Below are positions 41,641-51,900 of a stretch of 64,000 nucleotides of DNA, one piece after another (positions within the stretch are counted from its first letter, which is position 1; each line of letters opens with the position of its first letter). A program made the translations under genes and the position numbers. A model generated the notes under the pieces. That model did no database searches. It saw only the letters and a program-made list of their open reading frames with translations, and was not told the origin of the DNA. The stretch is taken from assembly GCF_014764405.1 (NCBI RefSeq), contig NZ_CP061725.1:2232001-2296000 (forward strand), given 5' to 3'. This stretch comes from Micromonospora craniellae. GTDB taxonomy: Bacteria; Actinomycetota; Actinomycetes; Mycobacteriales; Micromonosporaceae.

Positions 41641-43052
41641 AGGTCACCAGTCTCGACAACCCGGTCAAGGTCGACTGGTTCTTCGAGCAGGGTTGTCGTT
41701 TGGACCCGGCCCCGTACCTCTCCGGTGCGCTGGAGGCCCGTAAGAGGCTGGAGGCGCTCCCGAATACGGTACGTCTCGACTGCGTCACTGCTGGGCACAG
41801 CGGGGGCATCTTCAACGGCCCGAAGTTCAGCCGGATCTACCTGAACGACCCGGGGCATAGCGTCCCGTTCCTCGGCAGCACCGACATGCTCGAGGCCGAC
41901 TTCAGCTACCTGCCTCGCTTGAGTAGGGACATCGCCACGGCGCTCCCCTACCTTGAGGTCGAGCCTGGGATGTCACTGATCTCCTGCTCAGGCACCATCG
42001 GCCGCATGGCGTACGTTCGGCCCGACATGGCCGGATTCTGGTCGTCGCAGCATGTGATGAAGGTGCAGGCAGATCCAGACAAGATCCCGTCGGGCTATCT
42101 GTATACCTTCCTGCGCAGCGGCTTCGGGATCCCGATGATCGTGTCCTCGGCGTACGGCGCGATCATCCAACACATCGAGCCGCACCACCTCGTTGACCTC
42201 CCGGTACCCCGCTTCGACGCCGACCTGGAGCAACGCATCCACGACCTCGTCGCGGAAGCCGCCGACCTACGCGCCGCCTTCCAGGCCGGCCTACATGCCG
42301 CCACCGAAGACTTCTTTCGCAGCGTCGGCCTGCCCGACCTCATCGACTACCGCTGGCATGCTCAGGAACCTGACCTGGGGTTCGTGGTTAACGGTGTATC
42401 ACCCGCGACACTTCGTGCCATCAACTATCGCCCCCGAGCCCAGCGGTTGCTCGACCAGCTGCAGTCCGTACCTGGAACGACGCTCGGTGAGGTCTGCGAG
42501 GGCGGAATGCTCCGAACTGGCGCGCGATTCAAGCGGGTCGATGCTGGGCGGGAGCACGGAGTTCGCCTGGTGGGTCAACGCCAGGCATTCTGGACTCGAC
42601 CCGAGGGGCGGTGGATCAGCGCTGCAGCGGCTCCGGCCGACATCCTGCAGGATGACGAGACGATCCTCGTGGCAGCCCACGGGACGTTCGGTGAGAACGA
42701 GGTGTACTCGCGATCGGTGCTCGTAACCGGGTCCGCCCTCGCGAACGCCTACAGCCAAGACTTCGTACGGGTAGTGAGCGGCATCGCAGAGGTGCCTGGG
42801 GCATACCTGTTCGCCTTGTTCCGTACGAACGTATTGTTCCGAATTTTCCGCTCGATCAGTGTCGGCGGGAAACAGCAGGAGTACCACACGCAACTGCTTC
42901 GCGCGCTTCCGGTGCCTCTCGCTCCCGCCTCAGATCGGGCGCGCATCGCCGAAACGGTCCGTCAGGCATATCGCGACCGTGACCGCGCGGATGTGCTAGA
43001 AGATGAAGCGCTGGCCTTGTTGACGCAGGCTATTGAGGAGGCCGAAGCCTGA
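41637..43052 (+). CDS. mad5: Restriction-modification specificity subunit (HsdS/MAD5-like)
   Basis: The protein has 471 residues from a GTG overlapping the methyltransferase stop. It contains two target-recognition halves, each followed by a helix: first half FLGSTDMLEADF, SLISCSGTIGRMAYV and VDLPVPRFDADLEQRIHDLV; second half around ILVAAHGTFGENEVYSRS and LLRALPVPLAPASDRARIAE. These are HsdS patterns. It gives the methyltransferase its recognition sequence. The frame is open about 170 codons further upstream, but that part is an overlap shadow of the methylase gene. Confidence 0.85.
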   Translation: MKVTSLDNPVKVDWFFEQGCRLDPAPYLSGALEARKRLEALPNTVRLDCVTAGHSGGIFNGPKFSRIYLNDPGHSVPFLGSTDMLEADFSYLPRLSRDIATALPYLEVEPGMSLISCSGTIGRMAYVRPDMAGFWSSQHVMKVQADPDKIPSGYLYTFLRSGFGIPMIVSSAYGAIIQHIEPHHLVDLPVPRFDADLEQRIHDLVAEAADLRAAFQAGLHAATEDFFRSVGLPDLIDYRWHAQEPDLGFVVNGVSPATLRAINYRPRAQRLLDQLQSVPGTTLGEVCEGGMLRTGARFKRVDAGREHGVRLVGQRQAFWTRPEGRWISAAAAPADILQDDETILVAAHGTFGENEVYSRSVLVTGSALANAYSQDFVRVVSGIAEVPGAYLFALFRTNVLFRIFRSISVGGKQQEYHTQLLRALPVPLAPASDRARIAETVRQAYRDRDRADVLEDEALALLTQAIEEAEA

Positions 43053-46000
43053 TGGCAAGGATCGTTCGGATCGGTGAGCCCGCGAACGATGCCGAGCGGC
43101 GAGTCATCGCCTACCTGCGCGACCACGGGCCCGACGACTGGACGGTCCTGCACAACTTCGAGGTATCCGACGCGCGGGGCAATCTCTTCGAGGTCGACCT
43201 TGCTGTGGTGACAGACCACATGGTGTACGCCATCGACGTCAAGGGCACCTTCGGCCGCATCGACGTCCACGGCAGCAAGTGGATGCCTTCTGGGCGCGTG
43301 CCGTTCCACAGTCCGCTGCCGAAACTGCGTGAGAACGCCAAGCGGGTCAAGGCACTTCTGGAGAAGCACTACGGCGCGCTGACCCGGGTGTTCGTGGACG
43401 CCGTCGTCGTGCTGCCGGTGAAGGACGCGCGGCTAGTCGACCACAACTTCCCGCAGCGTGACGCGGAGTCGACGGTCAACCTGCAGCACCTGATGGCGCT
43501 ACTCTCGGACGTCTCCCGGGTGCCGACCGGCGCCTACGCCGTCGACGCCGACATCAGCCGCCACCACGACAAAATCGTCGAAGCGATCCAGGGTGTGGCT
43601 AGCGTGCCTTCGGGGCCGCTGCTCTTCGGCAACTGGCAGGTGCTGGAGGTTCTCAGCGAGACTCAGCACGCCCCCGGCGTCGACGTCGTCGCTGAGTACC
43701 GTGCCAAGAACGCCAACACCGTCCAAGGCTCCGGCACCGTCCGTCTGGTCGTGCGCCAGGCGGATCTTTACACCGAGGCGAAGGAGCGGGACAAGCAGCA
43801 AAAGCAGATCGGTGTTGCCTACGAGGCCCTCGGCAAGCTGCCCGCTCATCCGGCCATCGTCGGCGTGCGCGACTTTTTCCCCGACGCCGAGGACCGCGGC
43901 TATGTGACGGTCTACGACGACGTGCAGGGCTCCGCGCTCCGGGTACATCTGGGGCTCGGCGCCGCCGAGCCACTGACCCTCGACCGAAAGCTGCTCATCC
44001 TGCGGCAGGTGCTCGACGGGCTGGCATTGATCCAGAGCCGACACCTCGTGCACCGTGCTCTGAGCCCGGCTACGATCCTGCTCACGAACGACGGCCGGGC
44101 CATGATCACTGGCTTCGACTACGCCAAGACGGCCCAAGTGCGAGCGTATACGGTCGCGCTCGACGCGCACGCCAACGCCGACGCCGCGTACCTGGCTCCC
44201 GAGACGATCGATAGCCCGACGAAGATGAGCGCGAAGTCGGACATCTACGCCGTTGGCGTGATCGGATTCGAGCTGTTCACTGGACACCGGCCGTTCGGTT
44301 CGATGACGACCCAGGTCCGGGCGCGCGGCGTGCTCCCCGAACAGGATCTGGTACAGGCCGACGTGCCGCCGCAGCTGCGGCACTGGTTGACCCTGCTCTG
44401 CGCCACGGATCCGAGCGAGCGGCCCAACGCCAAGGAGGCTTTGCGTCGCCTGCTGCTGGCGATCGGGGAAGTGCGTCGTCCGCAGCGCCGCATCGGCGGT
44501 GGCGGAGGCGGGAACTCGCAGAGCCCGCCGTCGAACGCGGCCGACGTCAGCGCAGACCCTCGGCGCAACCCGGGCTTCTGGCGACGTCTGGAGCGCGACT
44601 ACCTTTTGGGCACGAAGTACCTGGTGAAGTCTCAGCTGGGCAAGCCGGGGGCTTCCGGCGTCGCCTACCGCGTCTATGACTCGATGCGGAACGTCGACCG
44701 AGTGGTCAAACTGATCTTGAACGACCCGGCGAACCCGCAGGAGCAGGCCCGCCGTGAGGGCATGGTCATGGACCGCCTGCGCGGCTCCACTCACCCCAAC
44801 GTGCTCAAGATGGTCGACGTCGATCAGCTGCCGCCGCCGTACTCCCACCCCTACCTGGTCTTCGAGTACGTCGAGGGCAAGGATCTCGGTGAGGTCATCC
44901 GCAGCGGCCCTCTGACCGTGGCGGATGTGCTGAGGATCGGTCTAGATGTGGCATCGGGGCTGGCGCACATTCACTCACTGGACGTGTGGCACTGCGATAT
45001 CAAGCCGAGCAACCTGCTGTGGACCGAGGACGGTGTCCGGATCCTCGACTTCGGCATCGCCAAGACCCCCGAGTCCACCCAGGCCCACACCTCCAACACG
45101 CCCAAGTACACTCCACCCGACATCGACCAGGTACCCGCTACCGGCGCCGGGTTCGTCGACCGGGACCTGTATGCGCTTGGCGTGACCCTGTACGAGGCGC
45201 TGACCGGGGCGTACCCGTGGGACGCGAGCACTCCGCCCCCGGCGGTGCCGGCCGAGGACCCGCGCACCCGGTTTACGTTGCCGGAGGAGGTGCCGGCAAA
45301 GCTTGTCGAGATCATATTGAGGGCGATTGCTCCCGGGCGTGGGGAGCGGTTCACGAGCGCGGAGGAGTTCCTTACAGCGCTGCGGGTGGCCGACAAGGCG
45401 CCGACGCCAGTCACGAGGATCATCCCAGTTCAGGTGAGCAACACCAGCGAGGTGCCGCCGGCAACCACGCGCGACGGGTTGGAGCCTGGAACGTCGGGCG
45501 AGAACCCGTTCGTTGCCCACCTGCAGACTCTCTACAGTCAGAGCCGACGCAGCAATCGCGGCACTCGCGGGATGGATGCGCACGACTACCGGGTCTACGT
45601 ACCGACTGCTCTCGACATGGCACTCGCTCCGGCAGTGCTGGACGGAGCGCATTCGCTTGTTATCGTCACCGGAAACGCCGGAGACGGCAAGACTGCCTTC
45701 CTGGAGCGGCTCACGGCCGACGCTCGGGCTAAGGGTGCGACCTTCATTGCGGAGCGGCCCAACAGCGCCGAGTTTGAACTGGGCGGCAGGCGTTTCCGCA
45801 CCAACTACGACGGCAGCCAGGACGAAGAGGACATCGCCAGCGACGAGGTGCTCACCGAGTTCTTCGCGCCCTTCGAAGGTGCCGACGAGATCGGCACCTT
45901 AGCTGGCGAGACGCGGCTGATCGCGGTCAATGAGGGCCGCCTGGTCGACTTCCTTTCCCACCGCAGCCGCCGGTTTGCGGCGCTCAAGGTAGCGGTCGAA

Positions 46001-47293
46001 GAGGGGCTGCGTGGAGAGAAGAGCCCGGGAGCAGTCGCCGTGGTCAATCTCAACCTCCGTGACGTTACCGTGCGGCCCGCGGACACTCTCGACGGTTACC
46101 GCGACAACGACTCCGTTCTGGAGCGGATGCTGGTCGAGATCACTGCCCCGCGCTTATGGGAGGCCTGCACAGGCTGCGTCCTCATCGACTCCTGCTATGC
46201 CCGGCGGAATGCGGCCACCATCGCCAACCCCGTGATCGGCGCGCAGGTGCGTGACCGGCTACGCCGCATCTACGAGATCGCCCAGCTGCGAGGGCGGCTG
46301 CACATCACCCTGCGAGACATGCGCTCCGCACTCGCCTACACAATCACCTCAGGACGTGACTGCGCCGAGATACACGGCCTCTACAAAGCGAGGGACCGTG
46401 CTGCGATCCTGGAAGCTCACTACTTCAACTCCTACCGCGGCGGCGCGCCTGATGTCGAGCGGGACCGGCTGCTCGTGCAGCTGCGCGAGGTCGACGTCGC
46501 CGCGGTGCCACAGCCGGTGCTGGACCGGCGGTTGGCGGCCGAAGGGTTGCTGGAGCATTACCTAATTACCCCCGGGGACCGGCGCAATCCCGACCGTGTC
46601 CTGCTCAAAGCGGTCCACGACGAGATCATCGCGGACCCCACCAGCACGCAGGCAACGACCGACTATGTGGCCGCGGCCCGGCGTTTGATGTACTTCGAGA
46701 TGCGCGACCCTGGCTCAGCGACGAAGATGCTGCCGTATGCCTCAGCCCGGAGCTTCCTGGCCTACCTCGACCGGGCTCAGCCCCAGGTCGAGGATGTCCT
46801 GCGGGCGCTGAACCGCAGCGAGGGAGTGACCTCGCCTGAGATTGCGGACGGTGGGCTGGTGATCCGGGTCCGTGACGTCGTCGGTGGCACAGTGCGCAGC
46901 CTGCGCCGCTTTCCTAAGAGCGGGTTCACCGTGGGGCGGGTCGGCTCCGACACGCACCGTTATCTGGAGACCAGACCGAGCGCGTTGAGGCTGACCTACA
47001 CCGATCGGAGCCGGGCAGGAGCTGCACCGGCGGAGCTGCGCATCGGGCTAGACCTTTTCGAACTGATCGAGCGATTTCGGCGCGGCTACCAGGCCAGCGT
47101 CGACGACGACCAGGGATACGCGCTGGCCGTGACCATCTTCAAGAACCAGCTCGCGGCCGTGCCGTATCAGGAGGTCCTGCTCACAGTCGACGGTGCGCTG
47201 ATGCACACCGTCAGCCGCACCGGGGACGGAGTCCTGCACCTGACCACGCAGACCGCGGACATACCGGAGACCGAGGAAACGGAATGGCGCTAG
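43052..47293 (+). CDS. mad6: NERD-pseudokinase-kinase-P-loop defence protein (MAD6/PglW-like)
   Basis: The protein has 1,413 residues. An N-terminal NERD nuclease-like domain (about 10-170) carries FEVDLAVVTD and AIDVKG. A first kinase-like domain (about 215-470) has HRALSPATI and GFD in place of HRD and DFG, so it is probably a pseudokinase. A second kinase domain (about 530-790) has intact HCDIKPSN and DFGIAKT. A P-loop GNAGDGKT lies near residue 873, followed by a long ATPase-like C-terminus. The NERD-kinase order is that of PglW of the Pgl phage-limitation system and MAD6 of MADS. It should sense infection and phosphorylate partners. Confidence 0.85.
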   Translation: MARIVRIGEPANDAERRVIAYLRDHGPDDWTVLHNFEVSDARGNLFEVDLAVVTDHMVYAIDVKGTFGRIDVHGSKWMPSGRVPFHSPLPKLRENAKRVKALLEKHYGALTRVFVDAVVVLPVKDARLVDHNFPQRDAESTVNLQHLMALLSDVSRVPTGAYAVDADISRHHDKIVEAIQGVASVPSGPLLFGNWQVLEVLSETQHAPGVDVVAEYRAKNANTVQGSGTVRLVVRQADLYTEAKERDKQQKQIGVAYEALGKLPAHPAIVGVRDFFPDAEDRGYVTVYDDVQGSALRVHLGLGAAEPLTLDRKLLILRQVLDGLALIQSRHLVHRALSPATILLTNDGRAMITGFDYAKTAQVRAYTVALDAHANADAAYLAPETIDSPTKMSAKSDIYAVGVIGFELFTGHRPFGSMTTQVRARGVLPEQDLVQADVPPQLRHWLTLLCATDPSERPNAKEALRRLLLAIGEVRRPQRRIGGGGGGNSQSPPSNAADVSADPRRNPGFWRRLERDYLLGTKYLVKSQLGKPGASGVAYRVYDSMRNVDRVVKLILNDPANPQEQARREGMVMDRLRGSTHPNVLKMVDVDQLPPPYSHPYLVFEYVEGKDLGEVIRSGPLTVADVLRIGLDVASGLAHIHSLDVWHCDIKPSNLLWTEDGVRILDFGIAKTPESTQAHTSNTPKYTPPDIDQVPATGAGFVDRDLYALGVTLYEALTGAYPWDASTPPPAVPAEDPRTRFTLPEEVPAKLVEIILRAIAPGRGERFTSAEEFLTALRVADKAPTPVTRIIPVQVSNTSEVPPATTRDGLEPGTSGENPFVAHLQTLYSQSRRSNRGTRGMDAHDYRVYVPTALDMALAPAVLDGAHSLVIVTGNAGDGKTAFLERLTADARAKGATFIAERPNSAEFELGGRRFRTNYDGSQDEEDIASDEVLTEFFAPFEGADEIGTLAGETRLIAVNEGRLVDFLSHRSRRFAALKVAVEEGLRGEKSPGAVAVVNLNLRDVTVRPADTLDGYRDNDSVLERMLVEITAPRLWEACTGCVLIDSCYARRNAATIANPVIGAQVRDRLRRIYEIAQLRGRLHITLRDMRSALAYTITSGRDCAEIHGLYKARDRAAILEAHYFNSYRGGAPDVERDRLLVQLREVDVAAVPQPVLDRRLAAEGLLEHYLITPGDRRNPDRVLLKAVHDEIIADPTSTQATTDYVAAARRLMYFEMRDPGSATKMLPYASARSFLAYLDRAQPQVEDVLRALNRSEGVTSPEIADGGLVIRVRDVVGGTVRSLRRFPKSGFTVGRVGSDTHRYLETRPSALRLTYTDRSRAGAAPAELRIGLDLFELIERFRRGYQASVDDDQGYALAVTIFKNQLAAVPYQEVLLTVDGALMHTVSRTGDGVLHLTTQTADIPETEETEWR

Positions 47294-48924
47294 ACAGCAA
47301 GGACCGAGCCTTTCGGTGCGACTCGATCAGCCGGATCGACTACAAGACCCTCACCATGGACCGGGTCCTCACCGCCTTCCTTGCCCGACTCTGGCATGAC
47401 GGGGTGCCGAGCCGGATGAGCCGGGCGGTCGACCTTACAGTGGAGGACTATCTCTCGCTGCTGCTCGATCCCGACGCACCGTTCGATGGATTCGCCGACA
47501 ACGAAGACATCAGCCAGCGCTGGGTCGGCACGCACCTGCTCGATCTCGTCAACCGTGGCAGGGTCACCGAGGCAGTCGCCGGGCCCCGACCGTTGCACGG
47601 CTTCGCCTACCGGTTGCGCAATAGCCGCCGCTCTCGCCCCTACGGCGCGGACGAGCAGCTCTACGAGCTGCTGGCGATCAAGCCACTGGCGGTCCAGAAG
47701 CTCAAGGACTTTTTCTTCTCCGACATCGAGGCCGACGGGAGGGTGATCCCCGGACCCGACATCGACGTGGAGTCACAGGCACTCTTGAGCATGGTGTCGA
47801 TGACTGAGGAGAAGGCCCAGGACCGGCCCGACGGCTCCACCCGCAAGCCACTGGTGCCACTGTGCAAGCAGCCCGCTGAGCTGATGGCCGACGACGTGCT
47901 CCGGCTGCTGCTGCACCGCGACTTCATGCCGCGCACGGTGCTCGTCGAGCACCTAAAAATCCTGCTCTCCTTCCATCTCGCGCTCTACCACCTGCGGATG
48001 ATCAAGCTGGTTCCCGCCGCCGTGCGCACCGGTGCCGTGGATCCATCCTGTACTCGCGGGCACCGGCCCGCGGAGCCCTGCCCCTATGCGGTCAATCTCT
48101 TCGTCGATGTGCTCGGGGTCGACAATGGCGGCCCCGCCCCATATGCGGCCAGGAGTGCCGCGATCTGGTACGGCAGGCTGCCTCAGTTCGTCCGGGGCAC
48201 GTTCGCCGTCCAGAAGCTGGGCGACTTCGCCGCAGACCTGGCCAAACACGGCAAGCTACTCAAGGCGAGCGGGCGGAACGAGTTGCCGGCGGCCGAGGCG
48301 ATCGCGCTGTTGACGGACAAGCACAAGAGAGACCGCGAGATGTTCTTCGACATGCGGGTACGCCGCATCCTCGATGATGAGGAGGAGCCGCTCGCGCCGG
48401 AGTTGCAGACGATCGTGGATCTCGGCCTCAGTCGCTTCGAGACCTACCAGGAACTGATCATGCACTACCGCGGCGCGTTCCAGCGGAAGTATCTAGTCGA
48501 ATGCATTGACTCACTCCTAATGAAGAATCGGCCCGGTCAGATGGTCACCCAGCCACGGGGGAAGGCCGGCGCACGCCGGCTCGTGCTCGACTCGCGGCTG
48601 CTGGAGGTGCTCTTGCAGGTGGCGCTCGTGCAGCAGGATGAGACTGGGCGAATGCGGACCTGGCCGATGCGCGTCGACGAGGTATTGGACCTGTTCCGAG
48701 CCCGGTACGGGCTGCACATCGATCAACTGCCGAGCGAGGACGGGTTCGCCGGTGCCGACGTACCGGACCAGGCTGCTTTGCGGGAGAACTCCGCAGCGTT
48801 CGTCGACCGGCTCCGGGAGATTGGCTACTACCGCGACTTGTCCGATGCGTACCTCACCCAGACCATCACGCCGCGCTTCACAATCCGTGTCGAGCACCTC
48901 GACGCGGAAAGGAGCGCGCGATGA
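47284..48924 (+). CDS. mad7: Defence-system protein of unknown fold (MAD7-like)
   Basis: The 546-residue soluble protein overlaps the kinase gene by 10 bp and the ATPase gene by ATGA. It is mostly helical with mixed charge and no transmembrane segment. A DPSCTRGHRPAEPCPY segment near residue 255 could be a small metal site; the C-terminal third (GARRLVLDSRLLEVLLQVAL onwards) looks like winged-helix repeats. No catalytic motif is visible. The call rests on its size and its place between the MAD6-like and MAD8-like genes. Confidence 0.7.
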   Translation: MALDSKDRAFRCDSISRIDYKTLTMDRVLTAFLARLWHDGVPSRMSRAVDLTVEDYLSLLLDPDAPFDGFADNEDISQRWVGTHLLDLVNRGRVTEAVAGPRPLHGFAYRLRNSRRSRPYGADEQLYELLAIKPLAVQKLKDFFFSDIEADGRVIPGPDIDVESQALLSMVSMTEEKAQDRPDGSTRKPLVPLCKQPAELMADDVLRLLLHRDFMPRTVLVEHLKILLSFHLALYHLRMIKLVPAAVRTGAVDPSCTRGHRPAEPCPYAVNLFVDVLGVDNGGPAPYAARSAAIWYGRLPQFVRGTFAVQKLGDFAADLAKHGKLLKASGRNELPAAEAIALLTDKHKRDREMFFDMRVRRILDDEEEPLAPELQTIVDLGLSRFETYQELIMHYRGAFQRKYLVECIDSLLMKNRPGQMVTQPRGKAGARRLVLDSRLLEVLLQVALVQQDETGRMRTWPMRVDEVLDLFRARYGLHIDQLPSEDGFAGADVPDQAALRENSAAFVDRLREIGYYRDLSDAYLTQTITPRFTIRVEHLDAERSAR

Positions 48925-51900
48925 CCACGACCACGGTCGGACTCGTCGAGCCCACGCCTGCCGACGTGCGCAATGCGCTGGAAGACGTCTTGGTTCCGCG
49001 CCTGCTGAATCTGCTTACCGCCCGGCAGGCGGGCCACTGCATGCGAGTCACCGAGCTCGAGACCGACCTGGCGCTCCGGCTGGTCCAACGACTCCGGACC
49101 GCGACCCTGCCCGGCACCGTAGTGTGTCTGCTGGCCGCCGACGAGCAGGCCCGCGAGGACACCACCGGGTCGTTGGTGAGCAGCACCAAGCTGGTCGAGC
49201 TGCGAAACCGACCGGTCATGGAGACCACCGGCCCCCTGCTGGTCTTCGTCCCACCGGGCTTGCGGGCAAGCGCCGAGGACTCGTTCGGCGTTGCGACATT
49301 CGAGGAGGTTGCCCTTGGCGACGCCTATCGAATGCTGCGCAAGGAGCTCCTAGCGAAGGTGCCGGCCGCCCTGCGCGACGGCATCAACTGGCTTCGGGAG
49401 ACCCTCGCGCAGAAGAACGACGGCCGCGACAACGACCGCGCCTGGGTGCACTACCTGTTGACCATCGCGGCCAATGACTACGAGCCTGACGCGGCCGGTG
49501 CCGCTCTATACCGGTTCGGGCTGGTGCCCGACCTCGGCTTGTTCAACTCGGACGCCGATGTGGCAAGTCGTATCGGTCACAACCGGATGCAGGTCGACGA
49601 GCTCAGCCGCACCGAGCTCGACGAACGCCAACGTGTGCTCGGCCTCGGGCTGCCCGACTCCGCTTTCACCGCGAGACTCGCCGGATTCGCCGGGCGGATC
49701 GGGCTGGAGGACCGCAACGCGTGGACCCGACGAATCATCACTGACCGGGAGAACCGCGAGCTCACCTTCGACAAGTGGCCGGCGCCCCGCAGTCGCGAGG
49801 TCGCCATCAGCGTCGACGTGCACACCCTCGATCTGCCCCGGGTCGGCGACAACGCCGAGCACCTAGAAAAGTACCCCGCGCTCAGGTCCCTCGCCGGCCA
49901 GGCTTATCTGGTCGCTGGCTCCAACGGCACGAAGACGCTGGCCGTCCAGTTCAAGGTCGACCCCCCGCTGACCCCAGCCGACGGACTGCTCAAGCTCAGA
50001 GCCGAGATCGAGTCCGAGGACGGCGGCCCCACCGGTCGCGCGGTTTCGGTCGCTGCCGGGGCAAAGCCAAAGAGCGACTACAAGGCGACCGTACGAAACC
50101 TGCACAAGGCCGACCTCGACGAGGGCTGGCATGTCCTGACGGTCACTCCAGTCGCCGACACCGACCGTCCGGTCGTAGTGAAGCCGGGAACCGGCCGCAG
50201 CGAGGCGTTCTTCGTGGTCCGTGCAGACGAGGACGAGGAGCCGCCAGAAACCAAGGCGACTCGATACGAGAGCGTGCTGCACGCCGTGGAGCGCATCGCC
50301 TTCGCCCGATGTATTGAGGGAAAATCGGCGCGTGACCTGAAGCCTGGGCAGAGCGCCTGGTCGACACCAGCCAAGGGCGGCCTCCACGTATCTGCCAGCG
50401 TGTACATCCCAGGCGGCGGCAACATCGAGGTCCGCCTCTCCGAGCGATTGACCGACATCGAGCGCAAGACGCTGCTCGCACCAGCCGAGGTCGGGCTGTG
50501 GCAATTGCCCATCAGCCAGGACGGCACCCCTGCCGTGCCGAGGCGCGACGAGACCGACTGGGCCTCCGGACTCGGGCCGGAGGCCGAGCACGCGTTCGGG
50601 GCGGTGCTCTCGGCCCGCGACCGGCTCTTCGCCGACGTGCTCGGCGTCGTCGACGACGACCACCCAGGCGAGGTCGTCGAGACGGCCAACCTCATTGGAA
50701 TGCGCACCCGGATCACCGAGTACGCCGCCGCCTTCCATAGGACGTTGAACGCCCAGGCGACCTACGTACAGCGGGCCGACTCCGCAGAGAAGGCGATGGC
50801 GCTCCGCGCACTGGCGGGATTACAGCAACTCGATGCGTTGGCGACCACCTACATCGACGGCCTGGGGACGCTGCACCGGCTCCTTCTACTGGGGCCGACG
50901 CATCCGCTGCGTCTGCTGTGGCTCTCGGAGTGGGCCGCACTCGGTGCTCAGTGGCGGGCCGACCTGGACGGTCAGCCGCGGGACACCGCGCCGAACGCTC
51001 AGGCGTCGTTCTTCGGGCGCCTGGACTCGCTCGGCTTCCCGTTCGCAGTGCCGCGTCAAGACGGGCGACTGCTGGCCGCGGTTGGCAACCTGACGCCATT
51101 CTGGGCGGCGTACCTCCCCAGCGGCGCCGACGACTCTCACGGGCTCGTCGACAAGATCGCCGGCGCGCTCGGTGTACCAGCCGCCGCGCGCGGGTCCGGT
51201 GTTAACTCGACCAGCCTGATCCTGGCCGACCGGATCGAGCGCTATGTGCGTCAGCACCCCTACGTCCGAACGCTCGTGCTCAACATCGTCAACCCGGGCG
51301 ACGCCGGCCTGATCGTCGAAGTCCTGCTCGAACTCCAACGGCGACCCGACACCAAGCAACTCAACTACGACCTCCGCCTATGTACCGATCAGACCGAGAT
51401 GCCGGGAATCGGTGGCACTCTGGCCGAGCTCACGCGTTCGGACAGCCGGTTCAACAGCGACGAAGCCGAAGCGTTTTCGGCACGCCAGGCACGCGGCGCG
51501 CCAAAGCTCGCCTACTCGGTGCGCTCACTGGTTGAGTTCGAGGAGCGCCCGGAGGAGTTCGAGGCACACCTAACCATCCTCATCGACGCCTTCGCCGGGG
51601 AAGAGCACGACACCGCCCGGCTGCAGCAGGTCAGGCAGGCACCGGCGCACGGCTTCGTGCAGCAGGCGACCACCTTGTTCGACGTCGATGACGAGGGGGC
51701 CGGGGTTACCTGGCGCAAGACACCGCTGTTCGCGTCGGCCCTTCGCGTGACCGGAGATTCCGGGGAGCTCTTGGTCAGGCTTCCACGTGACCTAGCGCTC
51801 TCGGCCGCGGCCGTCGCGACTAAGGCGTTCGACCGCGTACCCACGACGACCCTCACGCTCGATGCCGTGCAGCGCTCGCTGCTGCACCAGGCACACGACA

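Noticed and set aside
39490..43052. Plain type I restriction-modification system
   Set aside because: No HsdR motor-nuclease is present; the methylase and specificity genes overlap a NERD-kinase gene and a HerA-type ATPase gene, which fits a MADS-like system better.
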